Assembly: GCA_949840955.1 (NCBI GenBank)
Contig: CATKXV010000008.1
Coordinates: forward strand, 1 to 64,000
Length of the DNA stretch: 64,000 bases
Source of the DNA: an uncultured Anaeroplasmataceae bacterium
Lineage (GTDB): Bacteria > Bacillota_I > Bacilli_A > Acholeplasmatales > Anaeroplasmataceae
Reading direction: 5' to 3'
Part shown: positions 9,156 through 21,300 of the stretch, one piece after another
How positions within the stretch are numbered: position 1 is the stretch's first letter
Layout of the letters: every line of letters starts with the position of its first letter
The notes under the pieces: generated by a model
What the model was told of the DNA's origin: nothing
Database searches by the model: none
The model's input: only the letters and a program-made list of their open reading frames with translations
Position numbers and translations under genes: made by a program

Positions 9156-9184
9156 TTGAAAATCATAGCAAAATATGGTACAAT
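9156..9184 (+). promoter_or_regulatory. Promoter of the giant gene
   Basis: TTGAAA (9156-9161), a 17-bp spacer, then TACAAT (9179-9184). Each box has one mismatch to the sigma-70/SigA consensus and the spacing is ideal. Transcription would begin near 9191, leaving a leader of about 120 nt that contains the alternating tract and hairpins described separately. No other convincing promoter is seen between the upstream terminator and the gene. Confidence 0.75.
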
Positions 9185-9201
9185 GTCTTTGTATAGTGCA
9201 A

Positions 9202-9245
9202 TTACGCGCGATGCACACACGTGCGTACGCGTATGAAACGCGTAA
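9202..9245 (+). promoter_or_regulatory. Leader with competing hairpins
   Basis: Several self-complementary segments overlap. TACGCGT (9226-9232) pairs perfectly with ACGCGTA (9238-9244) around a 5-nt loop. GCAC (9213-9216) pairs with GTGC (9221-9224). TTACGCG (9202-9208) could instead pair with CGCGTAA (9239-9245), closing a larger structure that excludes the 7-bp hairpin. Mutually exclusive folds in a 5' leader suggest regulation of transcription elongation, translation or mRNA stability. There is no T tract after either hairpin, so simple intrinsic termination is unlikely. No known riboswitch class is recognised. Confidence 0.5.
9203..9235. other. 33-bp alternating purine/pyrimidine tract (Z-DNA-like)
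   Basis: From 9203 to 9235 the bases alternate pyrimidine and purine with a single phase break at 9210/9211. The tract is rich in CG, CA/TG and CACACA steps, the composition that favours left-handed Z-DNA under negative supercoiling. It is strikingly GC-rich compared with the surrounding AT-rich intergenic DNA. It begins about 12 bp downstream of the predicted transcription start of the 48.6-kb gene. That it forms Z-DNA in the cell is inference. Confidence 0.7.
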
Positions 9246-9259
9246 TAAATGGATTGTGT

Positions 9260-9277
9260 ATGTGGCTTATGCCATAT
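9260..9277 (+). promoter_or_regulatory. Leader hairpin ahead of the ribosome binding site
   Basis: ATGTGGC (9260-9266) pairs with GCCATAT (9271-9277) around the loop TTAT, 7 bp with one G-U pair. It ends 19 nt before the AGGAGGT ribosome binding site. It could stabilise the 5' end of a very long mRNA or position the ribosome site; no function is shown. Confidence 0.45.
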
Positions 9278-9296
9278 GTTGAATGATAGAATTTAT

Positions 9297-9303
9297 AGGA
9301 GGT
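9297..9303 (+). promoter_or_regulatory. Consensus ribosome binding site of the giant gene
   Basis: AGGAGGT, a full match to the anti-Shine-Dalgarno core, lies 7 nt before the ATG at 9311. It is the strongest ribosome binding site in the window, which suits efficient initiation on a 48.6-kb message and fixes the start codon. Confidence 0.88.
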
Positions 9304-9310
9304 CAGTAGT

Positions 9311-12300
9311 ATGAAAGGATTTTCGATAAAAAACATTAAAAAAGGAATGAAGCATATAGCTGTACTAGGCTTGTTTGTTTTACTTGGCTTGGTCGGACAA
9401 TTGTATAGAGCTCAGTCAATGAATTCTACTTTAGAATCCAAAGATGAGGTCAAGCAATTAGAAAAAAATGGCAGAATACAACTTGCAAATGTTTCTGAAA
9501 GCCAGCCATTTCCAGAACACAAATTTTGGGATGGAATGTATGGTTATGCTTATACTTTGAATAATGATGGTACCAATACGATTACCTTAACGGGAATGAT
9601 TCCTACCAATTATTCAGATTATCATAATTATGGTCATTATTCCTCTTATCACCATAGTGGAACGCAAAATATAGAGATTCCTTCCGTTTATTCACTTTAT
9701 GATAGCTACGGAAATCGTACCGATTATACCGTTACGAGAATTGCTTCTAACTTTACTACTAGATACATTGCTGGAAGCTGCTATTATGGCTGTAGGGCTT
9801 ATAATGTGGTTAACCCAGCCGTATTAAAGCTTCCTGCTTCCTTAAAACGGATTGAGGATAATGCCTTTGCTGAATCTTATTGGCAAATTACGGCATCCTT
9901 TACTTCCAATGGATTTGATAGTACTACCTTTGATTTATCAGAGTGTGTAAATTTAGAGTACATTGGGAAAAATGCATTTTATACAGATTCTGAAAGAAAT
10001 GGTAGAAATATAGGCCGGGTAGCCGAGTATATGCCAAATCTTGTAGAAGTAGGAGATAATGCCTTTAGAAATGCTTTTAGAGTAGATTATGATACAAATG
10101 ATAGTATCAATATGCTAAATATCCGTAAAATTGGTACATATGCCTTTGCAAATGATATCACATTAGATAGTGGCTACTCTTATTCAGCCTTAAGAGGTGT
10201 TAACTTTGGTAGTAGCTTAGAAACCTTAGGTGCCTATGCTTTCTATAACTGTGACGGCTTGGAAAATATTGACATTCCTAAGAGCTGTGAAAAGGTTGGT
10301 GAGTATGCTTTCTATTCTTGCCAAAATATGATTATGGCAACAGTTCGAACTACACATCTAGGAGAAGGTGCATTTAAGGATGATGCATCCTTGGTATCTG
10401 TGAGAATCAGTGATGATACCGAAGAAATTCCTGACTATTGCTTCCAAAGCTGTAATGCCTTAAGTACAATTACGCTATATCCAAGCTATACGGATATTTC
10501 TGAAAGCTTAGCTTTAAAAACAATTGGAGAAAATGCATTTAGTAATACCAATTTAAATACATTCGTTCTACCTAAAAATGTAATTGAAATCAGAGATAAT
10601 GCATTTTCAGATTGTAAAGGTTTAATTCTATTTGATTTCTCTAAAGCTACTGAGCAAATTGTACTTGGAGATAATGTCTTATTTGGATGCTCCAATCTAG
10701 AATCTATTACAATTCCAGGAGATTTATTTAATTCTTGTGGTATCAACTTCCTAAGAGATGCAACGCTATTATCCAATGTAACGTTCTTAAGAAAAAATGT
10801 TTTGGAACCAGGCTTCTTTGCAGGATGCTCCAATTTAACAACCATAAATTTTGCTCCAGAGGATCCAATCACTTACATTCCAGATGAATATTTTAAGGAT
10901 TGTTCTAAATTAAAGCAATTGTCCATTATTGATATGTCTAATAATCGTCATGGAGAATTAATTCGTACAATTACAAGTATTGGAGAATATGCATTCTATA
11001 ATACAGGATTTGAAAATATAACCATTACAAACGTTGTAGAAACAGTAGGTAATTTTGCCTTTGCAAATATGCAGGAATTGGTTTATGCAAGTGTTAACTC
11101 TAAGGATTTAAGCTATAAAATGTTCTATAATTGTCAGGTTTTAAATACTTTATACGTTGGACCAAATACATCAAACGTAATAAAGGTGGCAGAAGAGAAT
11201 ATAAGTACTTATGTTTTCGATTATAATACAAATAGTGAAACAATTGTTAATACAACTGTCGAAAAAAATGCTTCTTTTGCAAATTGTGTTCGGTTAGATA
11301 ATATAACTTTAGAATGTCCAACATTGGGCGCATATATGTTTGATGGATGCATAGCCTTAAAGGAAATTGAATTGAAGGCTACCATTCGTAATGTGGAAAC
11401 GCATGCCTTTGCAAACTGCCAAGAGCTAAGCAATGTTCATTTGCTTACAAGTGCTTTAGGCGAATTTATGTTTGCGAATGATACAAAGCTAAAAAATATT
11501 ACTTTGAATCCAAATACAAAAGTAATTCCAGCTCATGCATTCTATCGTTCTAATTTAGAAACAATCTCTATTCCATCTTCTGTAACAGAGGTTGGAAATT
11601 TAGCATTTGCTTACTCATTGTCTTTAAAGAGTGTAGATTTAAATGAGAGCAATATGATTTCACCATATATGTTCTATCAATGTATCGCTTTACAGGGTGT
11701 GACCATTCCTGAGAGCGTTGGAGAAAATGTTGGTGAATATGCGTTTGCAGAATGTCAAACATTAAAATATGCTGATATTCTAAATTCGAAAATTAGTGAT
11801 TATATGTTCTATAATGACCAGCTATTATATGCTCCTTCAACGAGCAATCAAACTTTAGTTGTTGATGGACATGTAACGAGTGTTGGTGAGCATGCCTTCG
11901 CTAAAACGGGAGTTACAAGAGCTGAAATTGGTTCAAATCAGATCAGCGATTATATGTTTGAGGATTGCAAGAGTCTACAGGAGCTTGTTATTGGTATTAT
12001 CAATGACGATAATAGTGTAAGTGTTCCAACGGATATTGGCGAATATTCATTTAAGGGATGTAATTATTTAAGTACAGTTACATTGAATTTAAAGAAGATT
12101 GGTGCTCATATGTTTGAGGGCTGTACAAGTTTAACCACGCTAAACCTAGGAAGCCCAATTGAAAGAATAGAAGAATATGCATTTAATGGCTGTACAAGCT
12201 TGTCTACTGTTAGTACAAGAGCCTTAGATAAATTAACAGAAATTGAACAATATGCTTTTGCAAATTGTACTAGTTTAGATTCCTTTACTGTGCCAGATTC

Positions 12301-15300
12301 TGTATTAATTATGGGACTTGGTGTATTTAACAATTGTTCAAGCTTAAATACGATTACTTTACCATTTGCAGGTGAAAAATTATATGATCCATCTACAAAT
12401 CCAGAGGTACCTTCTGAGAAGACTTTATTTGGTTGGATCTTCGGTACGGTTGAATCAGATAGCTCTGTTAGCATTACAAGCAAATATTCTGCGGGGGGAT
12501 CAGCTTCATATTATATTCCTACAGGATTGAATAATGTTATTATCACACAGGAAAAAACCATTTTATATGGTACGTTCTATGGCTGTTCTATGCTGAAATC
12601 CATCAATATTCCTGTGGATACAGTTAAAATCGAAAGCTATGCTTTCTATCAATGTAGTGGTTTAACCAACTTTACTGTTCCAAGTACTGTGTCTGAAATT
12701 GGAACACATGTTTTAGCTGAATGTGTGAATTTACGTGAATCTACTCTACATTGTAGTATTATGGGTATGTACATGTTCTATAATTGTGTGAATTTAAATA
12801 CAACCCATTTGAAAAATGTAGAATACGTATCAACCTCTGCTTTTGAGGGATGTACATCTTTAGAAATTGTGGATTTGAATCAAGGAAATGGTAGTGAGGG
12901 TAAAATCTGTACAACCATACATGAAAAAGCTTTTAGTGGCTGTGTTAATTTGGTTACAATTGAATTCCCTTCAACCATTGAAACGATTGGTGCTTCCGCA
13001 TTTGAAAACTGTTTGAAATTAAGCTTTATTACCTTACCTATGAATTTAATTTCATTGGATAGTAATGCATTTAAAAATTGTGATAGCTTGGTTTCTATCG
13101 TAATTCCTAAAAATTTGACAGATTTGGGTGAATCCATATTTGTTGATTGTGATAGCTTAATCTCTGTTTTATTTACGAATACAATCGTTGGTACTAAAAT
13201 GTTTGAAGGTTGCGACACAATTCAAATTGTTGAATTTAAGGATGAGATGCTTGAAATTGGTGCCTTTGCTTTCAAAAATTGTACAAGCCTAGAGCAATTA
13301 ATATTGCCAAGCCATCTTGAAAGTATTGGGGAACAAGCCTTTATGGGCTGTCAATCTATAGAAGAATTGGTTGTTCCTGCGAGTGTTACCTATGTTGGAG
13401 CTTCTGCATTCCAAAAATGTACGAACTTAAAATATGCAACTATATTAAGTGGTATTATGGGATCTTCTATGTTTAGAGAATGTACAAGCCTTAGAAATGT
13501 TTCCTTTGAAGCTATTTCAAGTAGTAAGGCAACAACGATTCCAGCATTTGCATTTTATGGATGTCATGAATTGCTATTCCCTGAATTACCTGCAAGCATT
13601 ACCACAATTGGGGATTATGCCTTTGCTCAAAATTATAGAAATACGCGAATTGAATTGCCTAAAACTATCCAAAATTTAGGTATGAATGTTTTTTGGGATG
13701 TTTCTGTAGAAGAGGTTGTGTTACCATTTATTGGAAGAAATCGTACTCCAGATTACAGTAGTACAGAAAAAGGCTATTCTAGATATACCTTAGGATGGAT
13801 ATTTGGAGCCTCTACTCCAGTTTTGAATTCTTCTAATGTATATGTTGTAGCTGCTGGTACTCCGTATTCTAATCCAGCAAATTCATATGAATGTATAGCA
13901 AACTACTACAATAGCAGTTATTCAGGCTGGTATAAAACAGAAAAGTGGTTCTTGCCTAAGTCATTAAAGAAGGTCGTAGTAACCGATGCTACCACAATTT
14001 CATATTTTGCCTTCTGGTCTGCAACAAGCCTTACGGATATTGAAATTAGTGATACTGTAACGACGATTCGAGAAGCTAGTATGTATAATTGTACAAGCTT
14101 AAAGAATCTTACCGTTCCATTCATTGGTGTTTCTAGGGGAGCTACTGGTCTAGCGGGATCTATTTTTACGACTCAAAGCTATGGGGAGACAAGGTTCCAT
14201 CAAGGGACTCTAGCTTCCTGGTTCCTATCTATGCCTGCGGGGTATAACAGTAGTTCTGCAACGAATGACTATGATAAGACAACACCTGAAACAACAGTTA
14301 TTGCTCATGGATTAAGTGTGCCATATAATTTATATTATAGTGGACGCGTAAGCTATAAAGTGCCTCTATCCTTAAAGAATGTAACTGTTAGAGATACTAA
14401 AAATAATACAGCAATTGGATTAGAGGAAGCAGCTTTCTATAACTGCTCTATGATTGAAAATATTACATTTGAAGGACATCTTACTAAGATTGGTAAGAAT
14501 GCCTTCTATAACACGGGCTTAACTCGCTTTGATATTCCAGATACAGTTACTGAAATTGGAGAAGGAGCCTTTGCAAATTCTAAAATTTTAGAGGAAATTA
14601 CAATTCGTTCTAAAGTGATTTCTCAAGGTATGTTTAAGAATACAACAAGCCTACGATATGTAGAAATTTTAGGTGAGGATGTTGTCATTCATGATCAAGC
14701 CTTTATGGGCTGTTCTAGTCTAGAGGTTGTTAACTTTAATGATGGAGTTGTCAGTGTTGGTAATCAAATTCTTGCAGGCTGTGCTAGCTTACAAGAGGTT
14801 TATATCAATACCCTTGGTAAAACTACAGGGGGTACTACGGTTTCTGGATCTAACAACATTGGATTCTTATTTGGTACAACAGCTGGAGATGGCTTGGTTT
14901 TAAATGAAGTTCAAATTGATGATAAAACGACAGAAGAACGGTATTTCCCTGCAAATGTTGTGATTCATTATGTTGGTAGTATTATTCCTTCCTATGCTTT
15001 TGCTGGAGCCTCTAGCTTAAAGGGGTTGGTATTAGAAGAGGGAATTATTGAAATTGGCGATTATGCCTTTATAGATACAGCTAGCCTTACAGAGGTTCGA
15101 ATCCCATCTACTTTAGTCGATTGTGGTATTTATGTATTCCAAAATTCAGGCTTAGAAACTGTCTATTTTGGAGAAGGTATCGAAACGATATTTGAAGGTA
15201 TGTTTGCGGATTGTACAAATTTATCAAATTTAATCTTTGAATCTCAAATAACGGCTTATGAATATCGATATGTTGGCCATAATGTTTTTGAAGAATTCAA

Positions 15301-18300
15301 AAAGGTTGGTGGACATGGAAATTTTGTATCTACAGGGATTTATGTATCTGGTGGAAGAGATTTAACGATTGGGACAGACGATGACATAAAAAATATTATC
15401 CGTAGTGAAGAATTCTATATTGATAATTTAGATGGAACGTATTATTCTTATGGAAAAGATACTTTATTAGGTACAGAGGATGATGTTTTAATTGGTGTTG
15501 GAAATGATCATAGCTTTGGTACTGCGGATGACTTTATTATTACAGTAATTGACAATCGTTTTTATAAGAATTTCTTGAATAATACATATGCTTTAGTAAC
15601 CATGAAGCAAGCAGAGGATGGAAATTGGAATTATGCTTTTGGAGACACTCGATATGTGCTAATTGATGGTGTTCTAAAGGAAGCAGTAGTTGATCAAAAA
15701 GATAATGTTTATCTTGAGGTTCCAGATTCAAAATATATTTTGTTCCAATCTGTTGGACGTGATGGCTTACTTGGGACTAGTGATGATTTACTTGGCTTTG
15801 TAGGCTTAAAGGGAACGGAATATTCTATTATTACAGATGCTATTCTTTATGAAAATGTATTGGTATATAATGGCGCAATTTATTTAGACTACAAGGATAA
15901 TACCTATCAAGAAATTGATACAGAGCATAATTATAGCTTGAAAGAAATTTTCTGTGCAGGTGCTGATTTGATTATTGGTACAGAGGATGATTTATCTAGA
16001 TATGATACAATCACCTATGATAAGATTCAATCCAATCCTGAAGAAAATGACTATGGTAAATTAAAATTTTTAGATCTAGAATTCAGCTATGAACGCATTA
16101 TAACCGGAGAAGATGGAACACATTATCTATATCTTCCTTGGGCTGCGTTCTTAGGGGAGCCTTCCTATTTGGGTGTTGGATATGATGGATTCCTTGGTAC
16201 AAATGACGATGTTTTAGGCACAACGACTACATTTAATCCAAAATATGAGCCTGTTGCTGAAGCACCTGTTGTTATTCCAGTGGTTCATACTCAAACCTAT
16301 TCCTATTTTGTAAGTAGAAATTATGAAGATAATCAAATGGCAAATACGGTTAAGAAAATTGATAAAGAAGCATTTATCAATTGTACCAGCCTTGAGAATT
16401 TGAAATTATCCAATCAGCTTGAAACGATAGAGGACAAGGCTTTCTTTAGCTCTGGATTAGTGGAAATAACGATCCCTACTTCAGTGGAATATATTGGCGA
16501 GTATGTTTTCGCAAGCAATAAGAATTTAGAAAATGCCGTTATTATGTGTGAGGTTATCGGTGAATATATGTTTAGCGATGATAAAAATCTACGTAAGGTT
16601 TCTATTGCCTATAGTACACAAAAGATAAGTAAGGGTGCATTTAATAAATGTATTTCATTAAAATTAGTAACCTTCCATTCTAATTTTATCCAAGACATAC
16701 ACTATGAATTGCCAGATGGATATTATCCAGGCGGAGGAGAGCCAGCAGATGGAGATGGCTCTGGATCTGAGGATCCTCTGCCGGACCCTGACTCTGAGGA
16801 ATATATCACATACTTGGTTGAACGTGCTAAAAATAGTGCTGTAACAATTCAAAATGGATTAGATGGTATAGAGGGTACTGCGGATGATTATTATGCATTT
16901 GGTGCCTATAACAAGCTTATTGGTGTAGATTTAGTTGCTCAAACTAAGGATGATATTGTTGTACTCATTTATGATGAAGCCTACTATGAGGTTGTTGGCT
17001 ATGATACGACCTTCAAGAATGTGAACCTATATCGTAAGGTTACATGGAATAGTCAATCCAATTCCTTTGTGTATGGATCATATTTCTTAGGAAATGCAAG
17101 TGGTGATTTCTCTTTAGAAAATCAAAATAATCACATTCTTGTTCATCAGGATGCGTTAGGAAATTATTCTTATCAAGTAGGAAATATCCTTTATTCCTAT
17201 GGTAGAGATGGAAAATTAGGTACGACAGATGATGTTTTAACCATTGTAATTGATGGAACGACCTATGAGCTTGAAAGCATAGATGGAGCTTACTACTCCT
17301 ATATTGAAGAAAATGTTTATTATCAGGTGGATGTACATAATCTAACCTTAAAGCTTGTATATGCATTGGATGGAAGCTTTGTTGATACAATAACCTCTGT
17401 TCAAAATACTTATTATTTTATCAATGAAAATCATACCTTAAGTAAGATTCTTTCTGGTCAAATTACAGATGCAATTTATATTCTACATAACAATGCTTTG
17501 ATATGGGTAGAGGAAAAGACAGAGAATGTCTTCTATGAGACTTTATCTGGTAATTTCTATAACCGCTGGGAATACAGCAATTCTCGATTCAATTCAACAT
17601 TGATATGCATTTTAAATGATGAGGAAGTAGAGGCTACCTTCATTAAGGGAGATAATACATATGCTGTTTATGTGGGCAATAATGTTTATCATGTTCCAGG
17701 AGACGATCTTATTTTAGGTACACCTGATGATGCTTATATTGTTCATGATAATCCAAGTGAAAATGTTGGTGGTTTGAAATTTGATCGAAGTGAGAAGGAT
17801 GGAAATTACTATCATTATCATAATTATAATATTTACTTTAAATTAGATTTAAGTAGAAATGAATATAGCTATGTTTGTGCTGGTCCAGATGGGGATCCTA
17901 CAACAACAGAGGATAATAATACCAATATTGTCATTGGAAATAATTCAGAATTCTATATTGACAATCAAGATGGTACCTATTATGCTGTTACGGATAATAA
18001 ATTGACGGGTACAGATAGTGACCGTTTGGTTTGCCCTGCAAATGGAACCACCATTGGAAATCGTGATGATTATACCTTAACGAAATATGGGGATGAGTAT
18101 TATCGTGATTATTTAGATAATACATATCAGCTAGCTATTTTCAATAAAACAGGAGACAGATATAGTGTAAGCTTACTTGGAGATCGTTTTGTTGGAAATA
18201 GTGAGGGTAAAGTAGATCCAAATATGGATCCTAAAATCACGGTTACAGATGATAATGGCTTTGTTTATGTGGATCATCATAATGGTACATTTACACAGCT

Positions 18301-21300
18301 TGGTGCAGATGGAAAATTTAATACAGAGGATGATACGCTTCATTTGTTCATGGAAAATCAAAAGGCGGATGCCCTTGATCCTACGGTTGTTGCTGGTACC
18401 TATACGCCAGAAGGCTCAGGACAAAAAACATATTATTATGAGGATTTAGGTCATAACGTATATAGAAAATATGAGATTACTGGAGCTTATGGTAGCTTTG
18501 TATACAATGATTTAGGCTTTATCGCTGCTTGGGATGATTTTAAGCCAGGAAATACAAAGGATGTAGAAGCATACTATAACGATGCCTTAAAAGCATATTA
18601 TTATATAGATTCTACAAGTGCTAGACGTGGATATGGATTAGATGATATTCTTTATGGACATAATCGTAATCTAGATTCTACCTACATTATGTATAATGGA
18701 AATGATATTGATGTAACCTCCATTACATTAGATGGTGTTTCTGGACTATATCATATCAATGGAGATAATACATATACAAAATATGTGAAGCTAGATACAC
18801 CTGTTTCAGGAAATACACATAGTGTAGAATATATCGTTTGCTTAGGGGAAAATGAGTCTTTAGATTCAAGCGACTCTAAGAATGTTGTTGAGGTAGAAAT
18901 CCAAGGCGTTCCTACGCATTTCTTATATGAGGCTGGTAGTGAGGTTTATGTTGCTTCTGGCTTAGATGGTATGCTTGGTACGGGAAATGATGATGTATTA
19001 TGTCATGTTGGTGCGAACCATCAAATCGATTATACAAACGATGCATCTGATGATATTATAGACATTGTTGCTGGAAGTACAAATTCTAGCTACTATAAAT
19101 TGGTTGCTGCAAATATTTATCAACGAATTGAAAATGGTGTTTTAAGAAGCTATGTTGCCGCTGGTAAAACGAATGGTATATATAAGGCTGGTAGTCCAGA
19201 TGATTTGGTTGCTGGAGAAGCAGATGTAGTAGCTGTTACAACTTCCTACGTTCAATTCTTATATAACAATTACTTATTACCTGCAGAAGGTGGTATTCTT
19301 AGCCTATATGATAGCCTTATGGTGAATACAAATGACATTTTAGATGCAACAAGCTACGTTTCTGTAGAAAAGGGTAAGGATAATACATATCATACAGCTG
19401 ATGACTATATGGTAGTGAATGGCTCTGCGCGCTTTGCCCAAGAGGATGGCTTAGTAAATTCTCCTCTTGATTTAACTGGTGTAGTTGCAGGTCTTGATGA
19501 AATGCCATATTTGTATGATACGGTTAAGCAAATCTATTATGAATTTGTTTTAAATGGAAATCGTTTTGAGGCTAAAGTAAATGATGAGGGGAATAGAACA
19601 GCAGTTTATGCACCTAACCATGTTGGTAGTGCTACAGATAAAGCATTGATTGTTTTAAATGTGAATGGTGTTGTTCAATATTATTTAGAGGATACAGCAA
19701 AAACATATTATACCTATGCTAGTGGGTCCATTTTAGAATATTTAATCCACTTAGGATTAGATGATGATGGAAATACTGCTTCCTTAGGCTCTATGTATAA
19801 TTATTCTCTACTTGGTCAAAATGGTATCTTTGTTGGTGCAGATGGTATCATTGGTACAACCGACGATATCACTTGCTTTGTTGGACAAAATGATGAAAGA
19901 CCTTATGGCTATGCGGATCAAACAGATCATAATATTTACTTTAAATATGATTTGGCAACAGGGGCTAAGCTTACAAAAGAGGACGGTACAGATTTAATTA
20001 TTTCTGCTGGAAATGATCGAATTATAGGTACAGCTGATGATATTGATACAGTTGAGCTTATCAATGGTCATTACTACTATAGCATCAATGATGAGTATTA
20101 TACCTCTCCTACGCATATGCTCGGCTATTCCGATATGCAAATGTTTGTTGGTGCTGATGGTATCATCGGTACAATTGATGATTACTACAATAGAACTAGG
20201 TATTTGGTAAATGGTCAAGGCTTTAAAGCAACCTTTGTTGGACCAGATGGATATTATGGTGGAAATGATGATTTGATTGCTGTATTAGGTACAGATGATT
20301 CTGCTTATTATGCATTAACGGATGATGTACATCATGCGTATAATAATATTTATCAAAAATATATTATGTCTTCTACAAACTATACAGGTCTTTACGCTAC
20401 TTATATTTGTGGTGGTACAGATTGTCGTCCAGGAAATGACGATGACATTACAGATGCCAGCGGAAATTTGGTCTTAGCTGAAAATGGAGATTGGTATCTC
20501 GTTGTAGTAGAAAATAAAGAATATTTAAACAAGAGCTTTGATGGTCTTTTAGGTACAGCAGATGATAAGCATGTATTTATTGGTGAGGATGCAATTTTAG
20601 GTACCTATGATGACTATTATTGGATTTTAGTTGAAGGTGTGAATCGCAAGGTATTCCCTGGTCAAACTCCGTTTGAAGAAGGCGATACGGATGAGATTAA
20701 GGAATGGAAGAAGTACCATGGAGATGATATTTTCTTCACGAAGGATGATTATTATAGTGTACCATCTGAAGCTATCGTTGAGGTGGATAATAAGGTTCCA
20801 TTTGAATTGACAATTATTGATGATTATGCTTTCTTTGGCTGTGAATCCTTAGAAGAATTCCAATTATATTCTCCAGATGATTTTAATTCATATCAAAATC
20901 TTGAAACCTTAGGATCCTATGCCTTTGCAGGCTGTACAAGCTTAACTAGCATTATTTTACCTTATACGATTCAAGGAGATAAGCTGGTTCATGATAGTGG
21001 CTATGGTGAATATATCTTTGAGGATTGTACTTCCTTATCCTATGTTCAATTTAATGAAACCTATTTAAATCATACAACCTTCATTCCTAAAGGAATGTTT
21101 AAGGGATGTATTTCTCTAAATGAATTATATTTCTTTGATTCTTTAACAAAACTGGATGTTAATGTATTTTCTCCTGCGGTTACTGAAGTAAGAGCAGAAG
21201 CATTTATGAATACTTGGGTAAGCGAGGATGAAAATGACCCTGAAATTGGTAGTATTACATTACCTGTGGGTTGTCTCAATATTGGAGAATATGCATTCTA

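Noticed and set aside
15340..20765. RTX-type calcium repeats
   Set aside because: The motif is DG-x-LGT-x-DD spaced every 40-100 residues, not tandem GGxGxDxUx nonapeptides, and the protein carries an N-terminal signal peptide, not a type I secretion signal.
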